Positions 50,685 through 62,217 of a stretch of DNA of 64,000 bases are shown in pieces. The translations under genes and the position numbers were made by a program. This stretch comes from Dickeya fangzhongdai (GTDB taxonomy: Bacteria > Pseudomonadota > Gammaproteobacteria > Enterobacterales > Enterobacteriaceae): positions 1,302,001 through 1,366,000 of the forward strand of contig NZ_CP025003.1 in the NCBI RefSeq assembly GCF_002812485.1. Direction: 5' to 3'. The notes beneath the pieces are model-generated. The model saw only the letters and a list, made by a program, of their open reading frames with translations, was not told the DNA's origin and did not search any database. Position 1 is the stretch's first letter. Each line of letters starts with the position of its first letter.

Positions 50685-51815
50685 TTACAGTTGGAAGTCG
50701 CTGAGGTCGTCGGTGTTGATTTCCGAGTCAATCTGGCCGACCAGATAGGAGCTGACTTCCACTTCCTGCGGCGCCACCTGCACGTTGTCCGATACCAGCC
50801 AGGCGTTAATCCAGGGAATCGGGTTGGTGCGGGTTTCAAACGGCAGCGGCAGGCCAACCGCCTGCATACGGATATTGGTGATGTACTCCACGTACTGGCA
50901 CAGGATGTCCTTGTTCAGGCCAATCATCGAGCCGTCGCGGAACAGGTATTCCGCCCACTCTTTTTCTTGCTGAGCGGCCAGTACGAACAGGTCGTAACAT
51001 GCCTGCTGACACTCTTCGGCGATTTGCGCCATTTCCGGGTCGTCCTGGCCGGCGCGCATCAGGTTAAGCATATGCTGGGTGCCGGTGAGGTGCAGCGCTT
51101 CGTCACGAGCGATCAGCTTGATGATCTTGGCGTTGCCTTCCATCAGCTCGCGTTCGGCGAAGGCGAAGGAGCAGGCGAAGCTGACGTAGAAACGGATGGC
51201 TTCCAGCGCGTTGACGCTCATCAGGCACAGGTAGAGTTTTTTCTTCAACTCATACACGTTGACGTCCACGGTTTTGCCGTTGACCTGATGGGTGCCTTCT
51301 CCCAGCAAATGGTAGTAGCTGGTCAGTTCAATCAGCTCATCGTAGAACCCGGAAATGTCCTTCGCCCGTTTGAGGATTTCCTCATTGGTAACGATGTCGT
51401 CAAACACAATCGACGGATCGTTGACGATGTTGCGGATAATGTGGGTATAGGAACGGGAGTGGATAGTTTCCGAGAACGCCCAGGTTTCCACCCAGGTTTC
51501 CAGCTCCGGGATGGAGATGAGCGGCAGCAACGCCACGTTCGGGCTGCGTCCCTGAATGGAGTCCAGCAGCGTCTGGTATTTCAGATTGCTGATAAAAATG
51601 TGTTTTTCGTGCTCCGGCAGCGCCTGATAGTCGATACGATCGCGGGAGACGTCCACCTCTTCCGGGCGCCAGAAGAACGAAAGCTGTTTTTCGATCAGCT
51701 TTTCGAAAATTTCATATTTTTGCTGATCGTAACGCGCCACGTTAACCGGCTGGCCGAAAAACATCGGTTCCAGCAGTTGATCGTTTTTATTCTGTGAAAA
51801 AGTGGTATAGGCCAT
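50685..51815 (-). CDS. nrdB: Ribonucleotide reductase class Ia beta subunit
   Basis: Provides the tyrosyl radical for NrdA. The 376 residues from ATG 51815 ([34 protein letters not shown] site) equal the E. coli length. Iron ligands are seen in [17 protein letters not shown] and [15 protein letters not shown], and the radical Tyr lies in the [18 protein letters not shown] region. The C-terminal tail, which docks to NrdA, ends [20 protein letters not shown]. Confidence 0.98.
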   Translation of the reverse strand: MAYTTFSQNKNDQLLEPMFFGQPVNVARYDQQKYEIFEKLIEKQLSFFWRPEEVDVSRDRIDYQALPEHEKHIFISNLKYQTLLDSIQGRSPNVALLPLISIPELETWVETWAFSETIHSRSYTHIIRNIVNDPSIVFDDIVTNEEILKRAKDISGFYDELIELTSYYHLLGEGTHQVNGKTVDVNVYELKKKLYLCLMSVNALEAIRFYVSFACSFAFAERELMEGNAKIIKLIARDEALHLTGTQHMLNLMRAGQDDPEMAQIAEECQQACYDLFVLAAQQEKEWAEYLFRDGSMIGLNKDILCQYVEYITNIRMQAVGLPLPFETRTNPIPWINAWLVSDNVQVAPQEVEVSSYLVGQIDSEINTDDLSDFQL

Positions 51816-51950
51816 GATTTCTCCAAACAAGCCAACAGCGCGACCCGTAAGGCGGCGCTGTTAAACTTTTGGCAACCCGAGCGGGTTGCGTCGTCGCTGC
51901 GCCAGGCGCTATCGGCAGGGCAGCGGCGACAGGATTAGGAATATCGTCAT

Positions 51951-51984
51951 GCCGGGGAAACCCGCTGTCGCGGATTTCCCCGGC
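51951..51984. other. Strong hairpin between nrdA and nrdB
   Basis: GCCGGGGAAA-C-CCGC and GCGG-A-TTTCCCCGGC pair into a stem of about 14 bp with one mismatch and a TGTC loop, starting 7 bases after the nrdA stop. It has no T-run. It probably stabilises the nrdA mRNA end or lowers read-through into nrdB. Confidence 0.7.
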
Positions 51985-51991
51985 GTCGTAC

Positions 51992-54280
51992 TTAGATCTT
52001 GCACGCGCCGCTTTCGCAGCCGTCATCCTGCGGCGCGGTGTCGAGCAGGTCATCCTGAGCGTCTTCGGCGCCGTCGCGGGTGTTTTGGTAATAGAGGGTT
52101 TTCAACCCGAACTTATACGCCGTGAGCAGATCTTTCAGCAACTGGGTCATCGGCACTTTTCCTGACGGGAAACGCGCCGGATCGTAGTTGGTGTTGGAGG
52201 AAATCGCCTGATCGACGAATTTCTGCATCAGACCCACCAGCTGCAGATAACCGTCGTTGGACGGCATGTCCCACAGCAGCTCGTAGGCGTCTTTCAGCGT
52301 TTCGTACTCCGGCACGACCTGACGCAGGATACCGTCTTTCGACGCTTTGACGCTGATATGGCCGCGCGGCGGCTCAATGCCGTTGGTGGCATTGGAAATC
52401 TGCGACGAGGTTTCAGACGGCATCAGCGCCGACAGCGTGGAGTTGCGCAGGCCATAGGTCTGGATGTCTTTACGCAGCGCTTCCCAGTCATGATGCAGTG
52501 GTTCGCTGCAAATACTGTCCAGATCGCGCTTGTAGCTGTCGATCGGCAAAATGCCCTGCGAATACGTGGTTTCGTTAAACCACGGGCAGGCGCCTTGTTC
52601 GCGCGCCAGCTGGTTCGAGGCTTTCAGCAGGTAGTACTGAATCGCTTCGAAGGTGCGGTGCGTCAGGTTGTTGGCGCTGCCGTCGGAGTAGCGTACGCCG
52701 TGTTTCGCCAGATAGTAGGCGAAGTTGATCACGCCGATGCCCAGCGTACGGCGGCCCATCGCGCCGCGTTTGGCGGCCGGAATCGGGTAGTCCTGATAGT
52801 CGAGCAGGGCATCCAGCGCGCGTACCGCCAATGTCGCCAGTTCTTCCAGCTCGTGCAGCGAACTGATGGCGCCCAGGTTGAAAGCCGACAACGTACAGAG
52901 CGCGATTTCGCCGCTTTCATCGTTGACGTCTTCCAACGGTTTGGTCGGCAGCGCGATTTCCAGACACAGGTTGGACTGGCGCACCGGAGCGACCAGCGGA
53001 TCAAACGGGCTGTGCGTGTTGCAGTGGTCGACGTTCTGAATATAGATACGGCCGGTGGAGGCGCGTTCCTGCATCATCAGCGAGAACAGTTCCGCCGCCT
53101 TGAGCTGCTTCTTGCGAATGCTGTCGTCCCGCTCGTATTTCACGTACAGGCGCTCGAATTCATCCTGATTGTTGAAGAAGGCGTCGTACAACCCCGGCAC
53201 GTCGGACGGGCTGAACAGCGTGATGTCTTCGCCTTTGACCAGACGCTGGTACATCAGCTTGTTGAGCTGCACGCCGTAGTCGAGGTGACGCACGCGGTTG
53301 CCTTCTACGCCGCGGTTGTTTTTCAGCACCAGCAGGCTCTCCACTTCCAGATGCCACAGCGGGTAGAACAGCGTGGCCGCACCGCCGCGCACCCCGCCCT
53401 GCGAGCAGGATTTCACCGCGGTCTGGAAATGTTTGTAGAACGGAATACAGCCGGTGTGGAACGCTTCACCGCCGCGGATCGGGCTGCCCAGCGCTCGAAT
53501 ACGGCCGGCGTTGATGCCGATGCCGGCACGCTGGGAGACGTATTTCACGATCGCGCTGGAGGTGGCGTTGATGGAATCCAGGCTGTCGCCGCACTCGATC
53601 AGCACGCAGGAGCTGAACTGGCGGGTCGGGGTGCGCACGCCGGACATGATCGGCGTCGGCAGCGAAATTTTGAACGTCGATACCGCGTCATAGAAGCGTT
53701 TTACATAGTCCAGACGGGTTTCGCGCGGGTAGCCGGAGAACAGGCAGGCGGCGACCAGAATATACAGGAACTGGGCGCTTTCGTAGATGTCACCGGTCAC
53801 GCGGTTTTGTACCAGATATTTCCCTTCCAGCTGTTTTACCGCCGCGTAGGAGAAATTCATGTCACGCCAGTGATCGATGAAAGCGTCCATCTGAGCAAAT
53901 TCGTCTTCCGTGTAGTCTTCCAGCAAATGGCGATCGTATTTTCCCATTTCGACCATTTTCACTACGTGGTCATACAACTTCGGCGGTTCAAACTGGCCGT
54001 AGGCTTTTTTGCGCAGATGGAAGATGGCCAGACGCGCGGCCAGATACTGGTAGTCCGGGCTTTCGCGGGAGATCAGGTCGGCGGCGGCCTTGATGATGGT
54101 TTCGTGGATATCGGCGGTCTTGATGCCGTCGTAGAACTGGATGTGGGAACGTAGTTCTACCTGAGAAACCGAGACATTGTGTAACCCTTCTGCTGCCCAG
54201 GTGATTACCCGGTGGATTTTGTCCAGGTTGATGCGTTCTTTACTGCCATCGCGTTTGGTAACAAGTAGACTCTGGTTCAT
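51992..54280 (-). CDS. nrdA: Ribonucleotide reductase class Ia alpha subunit
   Basis: Reduces ribonucleoside diphosphates to deoxy forms under aerobic growth. The 762 residues from ATG 54280 (MNQSLLVTKRDGSKERINLDKIHRV) match E. coli (761). The ATP cone lies at about 5-95, with active-site residues in NLCLEIALPTKP and CTLSAFNLGAI. The C-terminal redox cysteines are in DDGCESGACKI. Upstream lie paired NrdR boxes and a DnaA box. Confidence 0.98.
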   Translation of the reverse strand: MNQSLLVTKRDGSKERINLDKIHRVITWAAEGLHNVSVSQVELRSHIQFYDGIKTADIHETIIKAAADLISRESPDYQYLAARLAIFHLRKKAYGQFEPPKLYDHVVKMVEMGKYDRHLLEDYTEDEFAQMDAFIDHWRDMNFSYAAVKQLEGKYLVQNRVTGDIYESAQFLYILVAACLFSGYPRETRLDYVKRFYDAVSTFKISLPTPIMSGVRTPTRQFSSCVLIECGDSLDSINATSSAIVKYVSQRAGIGINAGRIRALGSPIRGGEAFHTGCIPFYKHFQTAVKSCSQGGVRGGAATLFYPLWHLEVESLLVLKNNRGVEGNRVRHLDYGVQLNKLMYQRLVKGEDITLFSPSDVPGLYDAFFNNQDEFERLYVKYERDDSIRKKQLKAAELFSLMMQERASTGRIYIQNVDHCNTHSPFDPLVAPVRQSNLCLEIALPTKPLEDVNDESGEIALCTLSAFNLGAISSLHELEELATLAVRALDALLDYQDYPIPAAKRGAMGRRTLGIGVINFAYYLAKHGVRYSDGSANNLTHRTFEAIQYYLLKASNQLAREQGACPWFNETTYSQGILPIDSYKRDLDSICSEPLHHDWEALRKDIQTYGLRNSTLSALMPSETSSQISNATNGIEPPRGHISVKASKDGILRQVVPEYETLKDAYELLWDMPSNDGYLQLVGLMQKFVDQAISSNTNYDPARFPSGKVPMTQLLKDLLTAYKFGLKTLYYQNTRDGAEDAQDDLLDTAPQDDGCESGACKI

Positions 54281-54356
54281 GTGGCGTAGCACCTGTTTTT
54301 TTGACACGTATTTTGTTTTGCTTGGCTCACCCGCCTTTTTATTTACAAAAAACGCA

Positions 54357-54404
54357 AATAAAAAAATAGTGTTTTCTGTCAGAAGTAAACACTATATATA
54401 GGGG
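54357..54404 (-). promoter_or_regulatory. Paired NrdR boxes upstream of nrdA
   Basis: AATAAAAAAATAGTGT (54357-54372) and ACACTATATATAGGGG (54389-54404) each carry an ACACTAT half. They start 32 bases apart, three helical turns, which is the spacing typical of NrdR box pairs. Confidence 0.8.
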
Positions 54405-54474
54405 GTGGGGCGGTTTTTGATAACAAGATAATGTGAAAATTTCCGCATTGCAAGTGAGCAAAACGGCTTCCTCT

Positions 54475-54483
54475 TGTGGATAA
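54475..54483 (-). promoter_or_regulatory. DnaA box upstream of nrdA
   Basis: TTATCCACA on the minus strand is a perfect DnaA box. It lies about 195 bases upstream of the nrdA start and about 70 bases beyond the NrdR boxes. E. coli nrdAB is also known to be controlled by DnaA. Confidence 0.65.
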
Positions 54484-54723
54484 CATAGGGAATAAATGTT
54501 ACAAGCGCGCTAAATCCCAGCCACTGCGCGGCTTCCTTTTTTGTCAACCGCGAGGGGAGAAAAAATAAAAAAATTGATCAACCGCCGGTTTCTTATCCGG
54601 TGGCAAAACTATCTGCCTGATCAAAACCGTGTTTCAGACAAGTAATTAAGAATTATCTGAGATTGATATGTCGTCAGGGAGCGGATACGGCGTGGTTTAT
54701 GCCTGAAAACTTATTCTCTGGCG

Positions 54724-54753
54724 ATAAAAAAGCCGGTGGTTTTATCCACCGGC
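54724..54753 (-). terminator. Rho-independent terminator after ubiG
   Basis: On the minus strand GCCGGTGG-ATAAAA-CCACCGGC is followed by TTTTTTATC, 86 bases after the ubiG stop. Confidence 0.9.
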
Positions 54754-54811
54754 CGGGGTATTGGGAAACCAGAATGTTCCGACCTGCGCCTGACAGATTC
54801 AGCCAAGGCGT

Positions 54812-54862
54812 GTGGTATGGATCATCTTGTGGTGTGGGTCATCGTGTGGTGTGGATCATATA
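54812..54862. repeat. Three tandem 17-bp repeats at the 3' end of ubiG
   Basis: GTGGTATGGATCATCTT (54812-54828), GTGGTGTGGGTCATCGT (54829-54845) and GTGGTGTGGATCATATA (54846-54862). The unit nearest the gene encodes the last residues (MIHTT region) of UbiG, and the other two run past its stop. Confidence 0.88.
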
Positions 54863-55627
54863 GTTGACGTCGACATTCGCGCCGAGTCGGAAGCTGTCCA
54901 GCAGCGGGTTATAGTGCAGGCCGATCATATGGCGTTCACGCAGCGGCGTCTGATCCACCCAGTCCAGCAGTTCCGCCGGGCGGATGAACTTTTTGATGTC
55001 GTGCGTGCCGCGCGGCACCATGTTGGTCAGGTACTCGGCGCCGACAATCAGCATCAGCCAGGCTTTGGCGTTGCGGTTAATGGTGGAGAAAAAGACATGG
55101 CCGCCGGGTTTGACCAGCCGGGCGCAGGCCAGCACCACTGAGCGCGGGTCCGGCACATGTTCCAGCATCTCCATGCAGGTCACCACGTCGTAAGCGCCGG
55201 CATGGGCGTCTGCGTGGGCTTCCACCGTCTCCTGCACGTAACTGACCTGAACACCGCTTTCCAGCGCGTGCAGCCGGGCTACCTGTAATGGTTCGCCGCC
55301 CATATCCAGCCCGGTGACGCGCGCGCCTTCCCGCGCCATGCTTTCGGCCAGAATGCCGCCGCCGCAGCCGACATCCAGCACCTGCTTGCCGAAAATGCCG
55401 CCGGCGCGTTCAAGAATGTAATTCAGACGCAGCGGGTTGATGCGGTGCAACGGTTTGAATTCGCCTTCCAGATCCCACCAGCGCGAGGCGACGGCTTCAA
55501 ATTTGGCGATTTCATCGTGGTCGACGTTCTGGGTCGGGGCGGATGTTTTCAGCGCATCAGGATTAGCGGCGCCTGCATTTGTGGCGTCTGTATTCATGGT
55601 GTCTGTGTTCATGGCGTCTGTGTTCAT
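54839..55627 (-). CDS. ubiG: Ubiquinone biosynthesis O-methyltransferase UbiG
   Basis: Performs both O-methylations of ubiquinone synthesis with SAM. The 262 residues compare with 240 in E. coli, with the extra length at the N-terminus. Residues 1-25 are five 5-residue repeats ([25 protein letters not shown]), encoded by 15-bp DNA repeats, before the conserved [19 protein letters not shown] (from residue 34). The SAM motif is [19 protein letters not shown]. ATGs at 55627, 55612 and 55597 are all possible starts; the first has AAAGGTGATC upstream. Confidence 0.96.
   Translation of the reverse strand: MNTDAMNTDTMNTDATNAGAANPDALKTSAPTQNVDHDEIAKFEAVASRWWDLEGEFKPLHRINPLRLNYILERAGGIFGKQVLDVGCGGGILAESMAREGARVTGLDMGGEPLQVARLHALESGVQVSYVQETVEAHADAHAGAYDVVTCMEMLEHVPDPRSVVLACARLVKPGGHVFFSTINRNAKAWLMLIVGAEYLTNMVPRGTHDIKKFIRPAELLDWVDQTPLRERHMIGLHYNPLLDSFRLGANVDVNYMIHTTR
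55553..55627. repeat. 15-bp tandem repeats at the 5' end of ubiG
   Basis: Five contiguous 15-base units. On the coding strand the first three are ATGAACACAGACGCC-like, each starting with ATG; the last two are diverged (ACAAATGCAGGCGCC, GCTAATCCTGATGCG). Confidence 0.9.
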
Positions 55628-55865
55628 GCAGAGTGATCACCTTTCATCAATATTGACTGAGGCGAGTATAACGAGCGGAAGGCGGTTGTTGTAGTCGCTA
55701 ACGATAGCGTCGTGGTTTCCGTACCTTGTGATGGCGGTAACATTGCAGTAACAAAATGCGAGACGCCTCATGAAAGAAACGTCAGGAAACCGGCGCGAAG
55801 TTTCCCCTGAAACCCCGGTTTATGATATGATTTTCCACCTTTTAAAATCGGGTAGATGTGAATAG

Positions 55866-58514
<2,649 letters not shown>

Positions 58515-58544
58515 CCCCTTCATCCGCCGATGATGACCTTCCAG

Positions 58545-58574
58545 AGCCAGCGCCCGACGCGCTGGCTTTTTTTA
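58545..58574 (+). terminator. Rho-independent terminator after gyrA
   Basis: AGCCAGCGC-CCGAC-GCGCTGGCT followed by seven T, 31 bases after the gyrA stop. Confidence 0.92.
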
Positions 58575-58638
58575 TGCAGGATCGGTACTGTATCGACTGA
58601 TCCCGACCTGATTTTCCCGTGCTGACAACCTTTACGGT

Positions 58639-61503
58639 ATGCCTTTGAAAGTTATCGCTTCTTTTCAGACCACCCTTAAAGTCTCCCGGTATATGTTCCG
58701 GGCGCTGGCGACCACGCTGTGGATTCTGGGCGCACTGATTTCGGTTTTTTACGTGAATAAGGAACTGAATCAACGGGAATCGCATCTGCGACAGATTTTC
58801 TCCCTCAATTTCGAACAATCGCTGGGGTATATTCGCCATACCACCGATGTGGCGCGCGAGCTGCGGTACATTGCCGCTAACCGATTCGGCGCGCCTGTCG
58901 CGCCACGGGAACGCGGCGCCGCCGCCAAAAAGACGCCGTTCTCTATTTATCCGCTGTCGTCCACCTTTGACTGTGGCGAACAGTATGAGAAGAACCCCGC
59001 TCAATTACAGTCGCTGACTAGCTTTTTTGAACAATGGCATGATGATTTCTCGTCGGTTTATGACCTTAACCGCATCTTTTTTGTCGACAGCAGTCAGCAG
59101 TGCATTGTCGATTTTGGCATTCGCAATCAGTCGCTGGATAGCGATAGCCTGATGAAGAGCGTGCAGGAACGGTTGCAGAATCAGAAATCCAATCGGGCGG
59201 GGAATCGTCGCGAGGAGAGCCTGTTTTGGGTGACGCCCGGCCCGACGCCGGATGCGGGGTATCTGTACGCGCTGACGCCGGTGTATGTGGATAACCATCT
59301 GGTGACCATGATGGGGATCGAACAGAGTATTCGGCTGGATGACTTCATGTTGAATGGCGACCTGCCGTTCAGCGTCAGATTACTGGATCAGAATGACCGG
59401 GTTCTGCTGCAGTTTACCGACAGCCAGTCCGGCAATAGCCTTAGCCATTACCCGGACTCGAACAACTACTTTGGCTACAGCGATGGCTACGGCGCCTTGT
59501 TGATGAAGAAGGCGCTGCCGCCTACGTCGATGACCGTGGTGTATTCGCTGCCGCTGGAAGTGATTCTGATGTCGCTCAATACGCTGATCATCAATATTGC
59601 GTTGTTGAATCTGGCATCGGCTATCTGTCTGTTTTTATTGACCCGACTGTTTGAGCGTAAAATTTTTCGGCCGGCGGAGCGCAACGCGTTTCAGTTGGAA
59701 GAGAACGAACAGTTTAACCGCAAGATCGTGGCGTCGGCGCCGGTAGGCATCTGCATTCTGAGGATCAGCGACGGCACTAATATTATCAGCAACGAACTGG
59801 CGCATAACTATCTCAGCCTGCTGACGTATGAAGACCGGGTGCGCATTGTGCGCATCATCTGCGAGCAGCAATCCAAATCGCTGGATGTGGTGACCGGGCG
59901 CAATCACCATCTGCAAATCAGTTTTGTGCATTCGCGCTACCGTAACGAGAACGTGGCCATCTGCGTGCTGCTCGACGTCAGCGCTCGTGTACGTATGGAA
60001 GAGTCGTTGCAGGAGATGGCCAACGCCGCCGAGCAGGCCAGCCAGTCCAAGTCGATGTTCCTGGCGACCGTCAGCCATGAATTACGCACACCGCTGTATG
60101 GCATCATCGGCAATCTGGATTTGCTGCAAACGAAATCGCTGCCATCGGATGCCAACCGGCTGGTGACGGCGATGCAAAACTCCTCGGCGCTGCTGCTGAA
60201 GATCATCAGCGATATTCTTGATTTCTCCAAGATCGAGTCGGAACAGCTGAAGATTGAGCCCAGTGAGTTTGCACCGCGTGAGGTGATAAACCATATCGTG
60301 AGTAACTACCTGCCGCTGGTGGTGAAAAAACGGCTGGTGCTGTATTGCTATATCGATCCTAACGTACCCTTGCGGTTGATGGGCGATGCGGTGCGGTTGC
60401 AGCAGGTGTTGAGCAACTTGCTCAGTAACGCCATCAAGTTTACCGATACCGGCTGTATTGTGTTCCAGGTGGCGTGTTGCGATGACGGTTACCTGGTGTT
60501 CAAGGTACGGGATACCGGCGTCGGTATCGATACCCGTGCGGTGATGAAATTGTTTGACCCCTTCTTTCAGGCCGGGACCGGGGTTCAACGCCACTTTCAG
60601 GGTACCGGGCTGGGGCTGGCGATTTGTGAAAAGCTGGTCAGCCTGATGGATGGGGACATCACCATTGAATCCGAACCGGGGCTTGGCAGTGAGTTCGGCA
60701 TTCGCATTCCGCTTTACCGCGCTCACTACCCGCAGACGTTGCAGGTGCCAGATTTACAGGGGAAAACCTGCTGGTTACAGATTCGTAATGCGCTGATGGA
60801 GCGCTATCTGCTGGGCTTGCTGAATGCCTGCGGTCTGGATGCGCAGCGGTACGAAGAAGGGCAGCCCGTCGGTAAAGATGACGTGATGATTTGTGATCAT
60901 GTGCCGGATACGCTGCCAAATGCGCACGCCTGCGTGGAGATTAGCGGTATGCAGGCTGGCGCCGCACAGGAGGTTCGGGCGGGGTACTGGCTGTACAGTA
61001 CGGCCGCGCTGCACGAATTGCCGGTGTTGCTGCAACGTATTTATCGGGGTGAGGATGAATTGTCCGCAGAGACGCTGTCCCTGCCGTCCGTCAGTTACAA
61101 TCGTACCGAAAACAGCGATATTCGCCTTTTGGTGGTGGATGACCATCCGATTAACCGCCGTTTGCTGGCCGATCAACTCGGTTCGCTGGGGTATCAGGTC
61201 ATTACGGCCAATGACGGGCTGGATGCGCTGGATGTGCTGGCGAAGAATCCGGTGGATATTATCCTTACCGACGTCAACATGCCGAATATGGACGGTTACC
61301 GTTTTACCCAGCGGCTGCGGGAAATGGGGCAGACGTTGCCGGTAATCGGCGTCACCGCCAATGCGCTGGCGGAAGAACGGCAGCGCTGTCTGCAAGCCGG
61401 TATGGATAATTGTCTGTCTAAACCGGTGACGCTGGATACGTTGCAGCAGTCGCTGTCGTATTACAGTAATCTGGTCAGGCAGAACAAGCCGGTTCAGTCG
61501 TAA
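58639..61503 (+). CDS. rcsC: Hybrid sensor kinase RcsC of the Rcs phosphorelay
   Basis: Inner-membrane sensor kinase that passes phosphate to RcsD and RcsB in envelope stress; it controls capsule, motility and virulence. The 954 residues comprise two membrane segments (about 20-42 and 310-335) around a periplasmic domain, a PAS-like region, and a kinase with His480 in ATVSHELRTPLYG. The ATPase has GTGLGLAICEKL. A C-terminal receiver carries Asp878 in ILTDVNMPNMDGY. ATG 58639 is used; TTG 58645 (KVIASFQTTLK) aligns exactly with the E. coli N-terminus and is an alternative. Confidence 0.96.
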   Translation: MPLKVIASFQTTLKVSRYMFRALATTLWILGALISVFYVNKELNQRESHLRQIFSLNFEQSLGYIRHTTDVARELRYIAANRFGAPVAPRERGAAAKKTPFSIYPLSSTFDCGEQYEKNPAQLQSLTSFFEQWHDDFSSVYDLNRIFFVDSSQQCIVDFGIRNQSLDSDSLMKSVQERLQNQKSNRAGNRREESLFWVTPGPTPDAGYLYALTPVYVDNHLVTMMGIEQSIRLDDFMLNGDLPFSVRLLDQNDRVLLQFTDSQSGNSLSHYPDSNNYFGYSDGYGALLMKKALPPTSMTVVYSLPLEVILMSLNTLIINIALLNLASAICLFLLTRLFERKIFRPAERNAFQLEENEQFNRKIVASAPVGICILRISDGTNIISNELAHNYLSLLTYEDRVRIVRIICEQQSKSLDVVTGRNHHLQISFVHSRYRNENVAICVLLDVSARVRMEESLQEMANAAEQASQSKSMFLATVSHELRTPLYGIIGNLDLLQTKSLPSDANRLVTAMQNSSALLLKIISDILDFSKIESEQLKIEPSEFAPREVINHIVSNYLPLVVKKRLVLYCYIDPNVPLRLMGDAVRLQQVLSNLLSNAIKFTDTGCIVFQVACCDDGYLVFKVRDTGVGIDTRAVMKLFDPFFQAGTGVQRHFQGTGLGLAICEKLVSLMDGDITIESEPGLGSEFGIRIPLYRAHYPQTLQVPDLQGKTCWLQIRNALMERYLLGLLNACGLDAQRYEEGQPVGKDDVMICDHVPDTLPNAHACVEISGMQAGAAQEVRAGYWLYSTAALHELPVLLQRIYRGEDELSAETLSLPSVSYNRTENSDIRLLVVDDHPINRRLLADQLGSLGYQVITANDGLDALDVLAKNPVDIILTDVNMPNMDGYRFTQRLREMGQTLPVIGVTANALAEERQRCLQAGMDNCLSKPVTLDTLQQSLSYYSNLVRQNKPVQS

Positions 61504-61525
61504 CTCAGGCCGGCTTGGGGGAAGG

Positions 61526-61552
61526 CCGGCGAGCAGGTCACCCGCTCGCCGG
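61526..61552. terminator. Hairpin between convergent rcsC and rcsB
   Basis: CCGGCGAGC-AGGTCACCC-GCTCGCCGG is a perfect 9-bp stem between the two stop codons. It lacks T-runs, so its role as a terminator is uncertain. Confidence 0.5.
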
Positions 61553-61560
61553 TAGGTGAA

Positions 61561-62211
61561 TCACTCTTTGTCAGACGGCGACACGCCGACCGAGGAGAGG
61601 TAGTTCAGCAGGGCGATATCGTTATCCACACCCAGTTTGGTCATGGCCGATTTCTTCTGACTGCTGATGGTTTTGATGCTGCGATTGAGTTTTCTGGCGA
61701 TTTCAGTAACCAGGAACCCTTCGGCAAACAGGCGTAAAACCTCGCTTTCTTTGGGGGACAAGCGCTTGTCGCCGTAACCGCTGGCGCTGATTTTTTCCAG
61801 CACCTTGCTGACGCTTTCCGGCGTGAATTTTTTGCCTTTCTGCAACGCGGCCAGCGCTTTGGGCAGGTCGGTTGGCGCGCCCTGTTTCAGGACAATCCCT
61901 TCAATATCCAGCTCCAGCACTGCGCTGAGAATGGCCGGATTATTGTTCATGGTCAGTACAATGATCGACAGGTGCGGGAAATGGCGCTTGATGTATTTGA
62001 TCAGGGTAATGCCGTCGCCGTATTTATCCCCCGGCATGGATAGATCGGTGATCAGAACATTGGCGTCAAGTTTGGGAAGATTGTTAATCAGGGCTGTCGA
62101 GTCTTCGAATTCACCCACGACGTTAACCCATTCGATTTGTTCCAGCGACTTTTTAATGCCAAACAAAACAATAGGATGATCGTCTGCAATAATTACGTTT
62201 AGATTGCTCAT
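61561..62211 (-). CDS. rcsB: Response regulator RcsB
   Basis: Output regulator of the Rcs system. The 216 residues hold a receiver with Asp56 in VLITDLSMPG and a LuxR-type DNA-binding domain (RLSPKESEVLRLFAEGFLVTEIARKLNRSIKTISSQKKSAMTKLG). It follows rcsD by 6 bases on the same strand and converges on rcsC, the standard rcsDB/rcsC arrangement. The length and sequence are nearly those of E. coli. Confidence 0.98.
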   Translation of the reverse strand: MSNLNVIIADDHPIVLFGIKKSLEQIEWVNVVGEFEDSTALINNLPKLDANVLITDLSMPGDKYGDGITLIKYIKRHFPHLSIIVLTMNNNPAILSAVLELDIEGIVLKQGAPTDLPKALAALQKGKKFTPESVSKVLEKISASGYGDKRLSPKESEVLRLFAEGFLVTEIARKLNRSIKTISSQKKSAMTKLGVDNDIALLNYLSSVGVSPSDKE

Positions 62212-62217
62212 TGTTTT

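Larger units (their letters stand above)
54281..54723. other. nrdA control region
   Basis: Intergenic region upstream of nrdA, AT-rich near the gene. It holds the two NrdR boxes and the DnaA box listed separately. No coding frame is supported. Confidence 0.7.

Noticed and set aside
54741..54749. TTATCCACC resembling a DnaA box
   Set aside because: It forms part of the ubiG terminator hairpin and has a mismatch in the last base.
54663..54863. 66-codon plus-strand frame between nrdA and ubiG
   Set aside because: It crosses the ubiG terminator and the 17-bp repeats, whose translation gives the apparent pattern.
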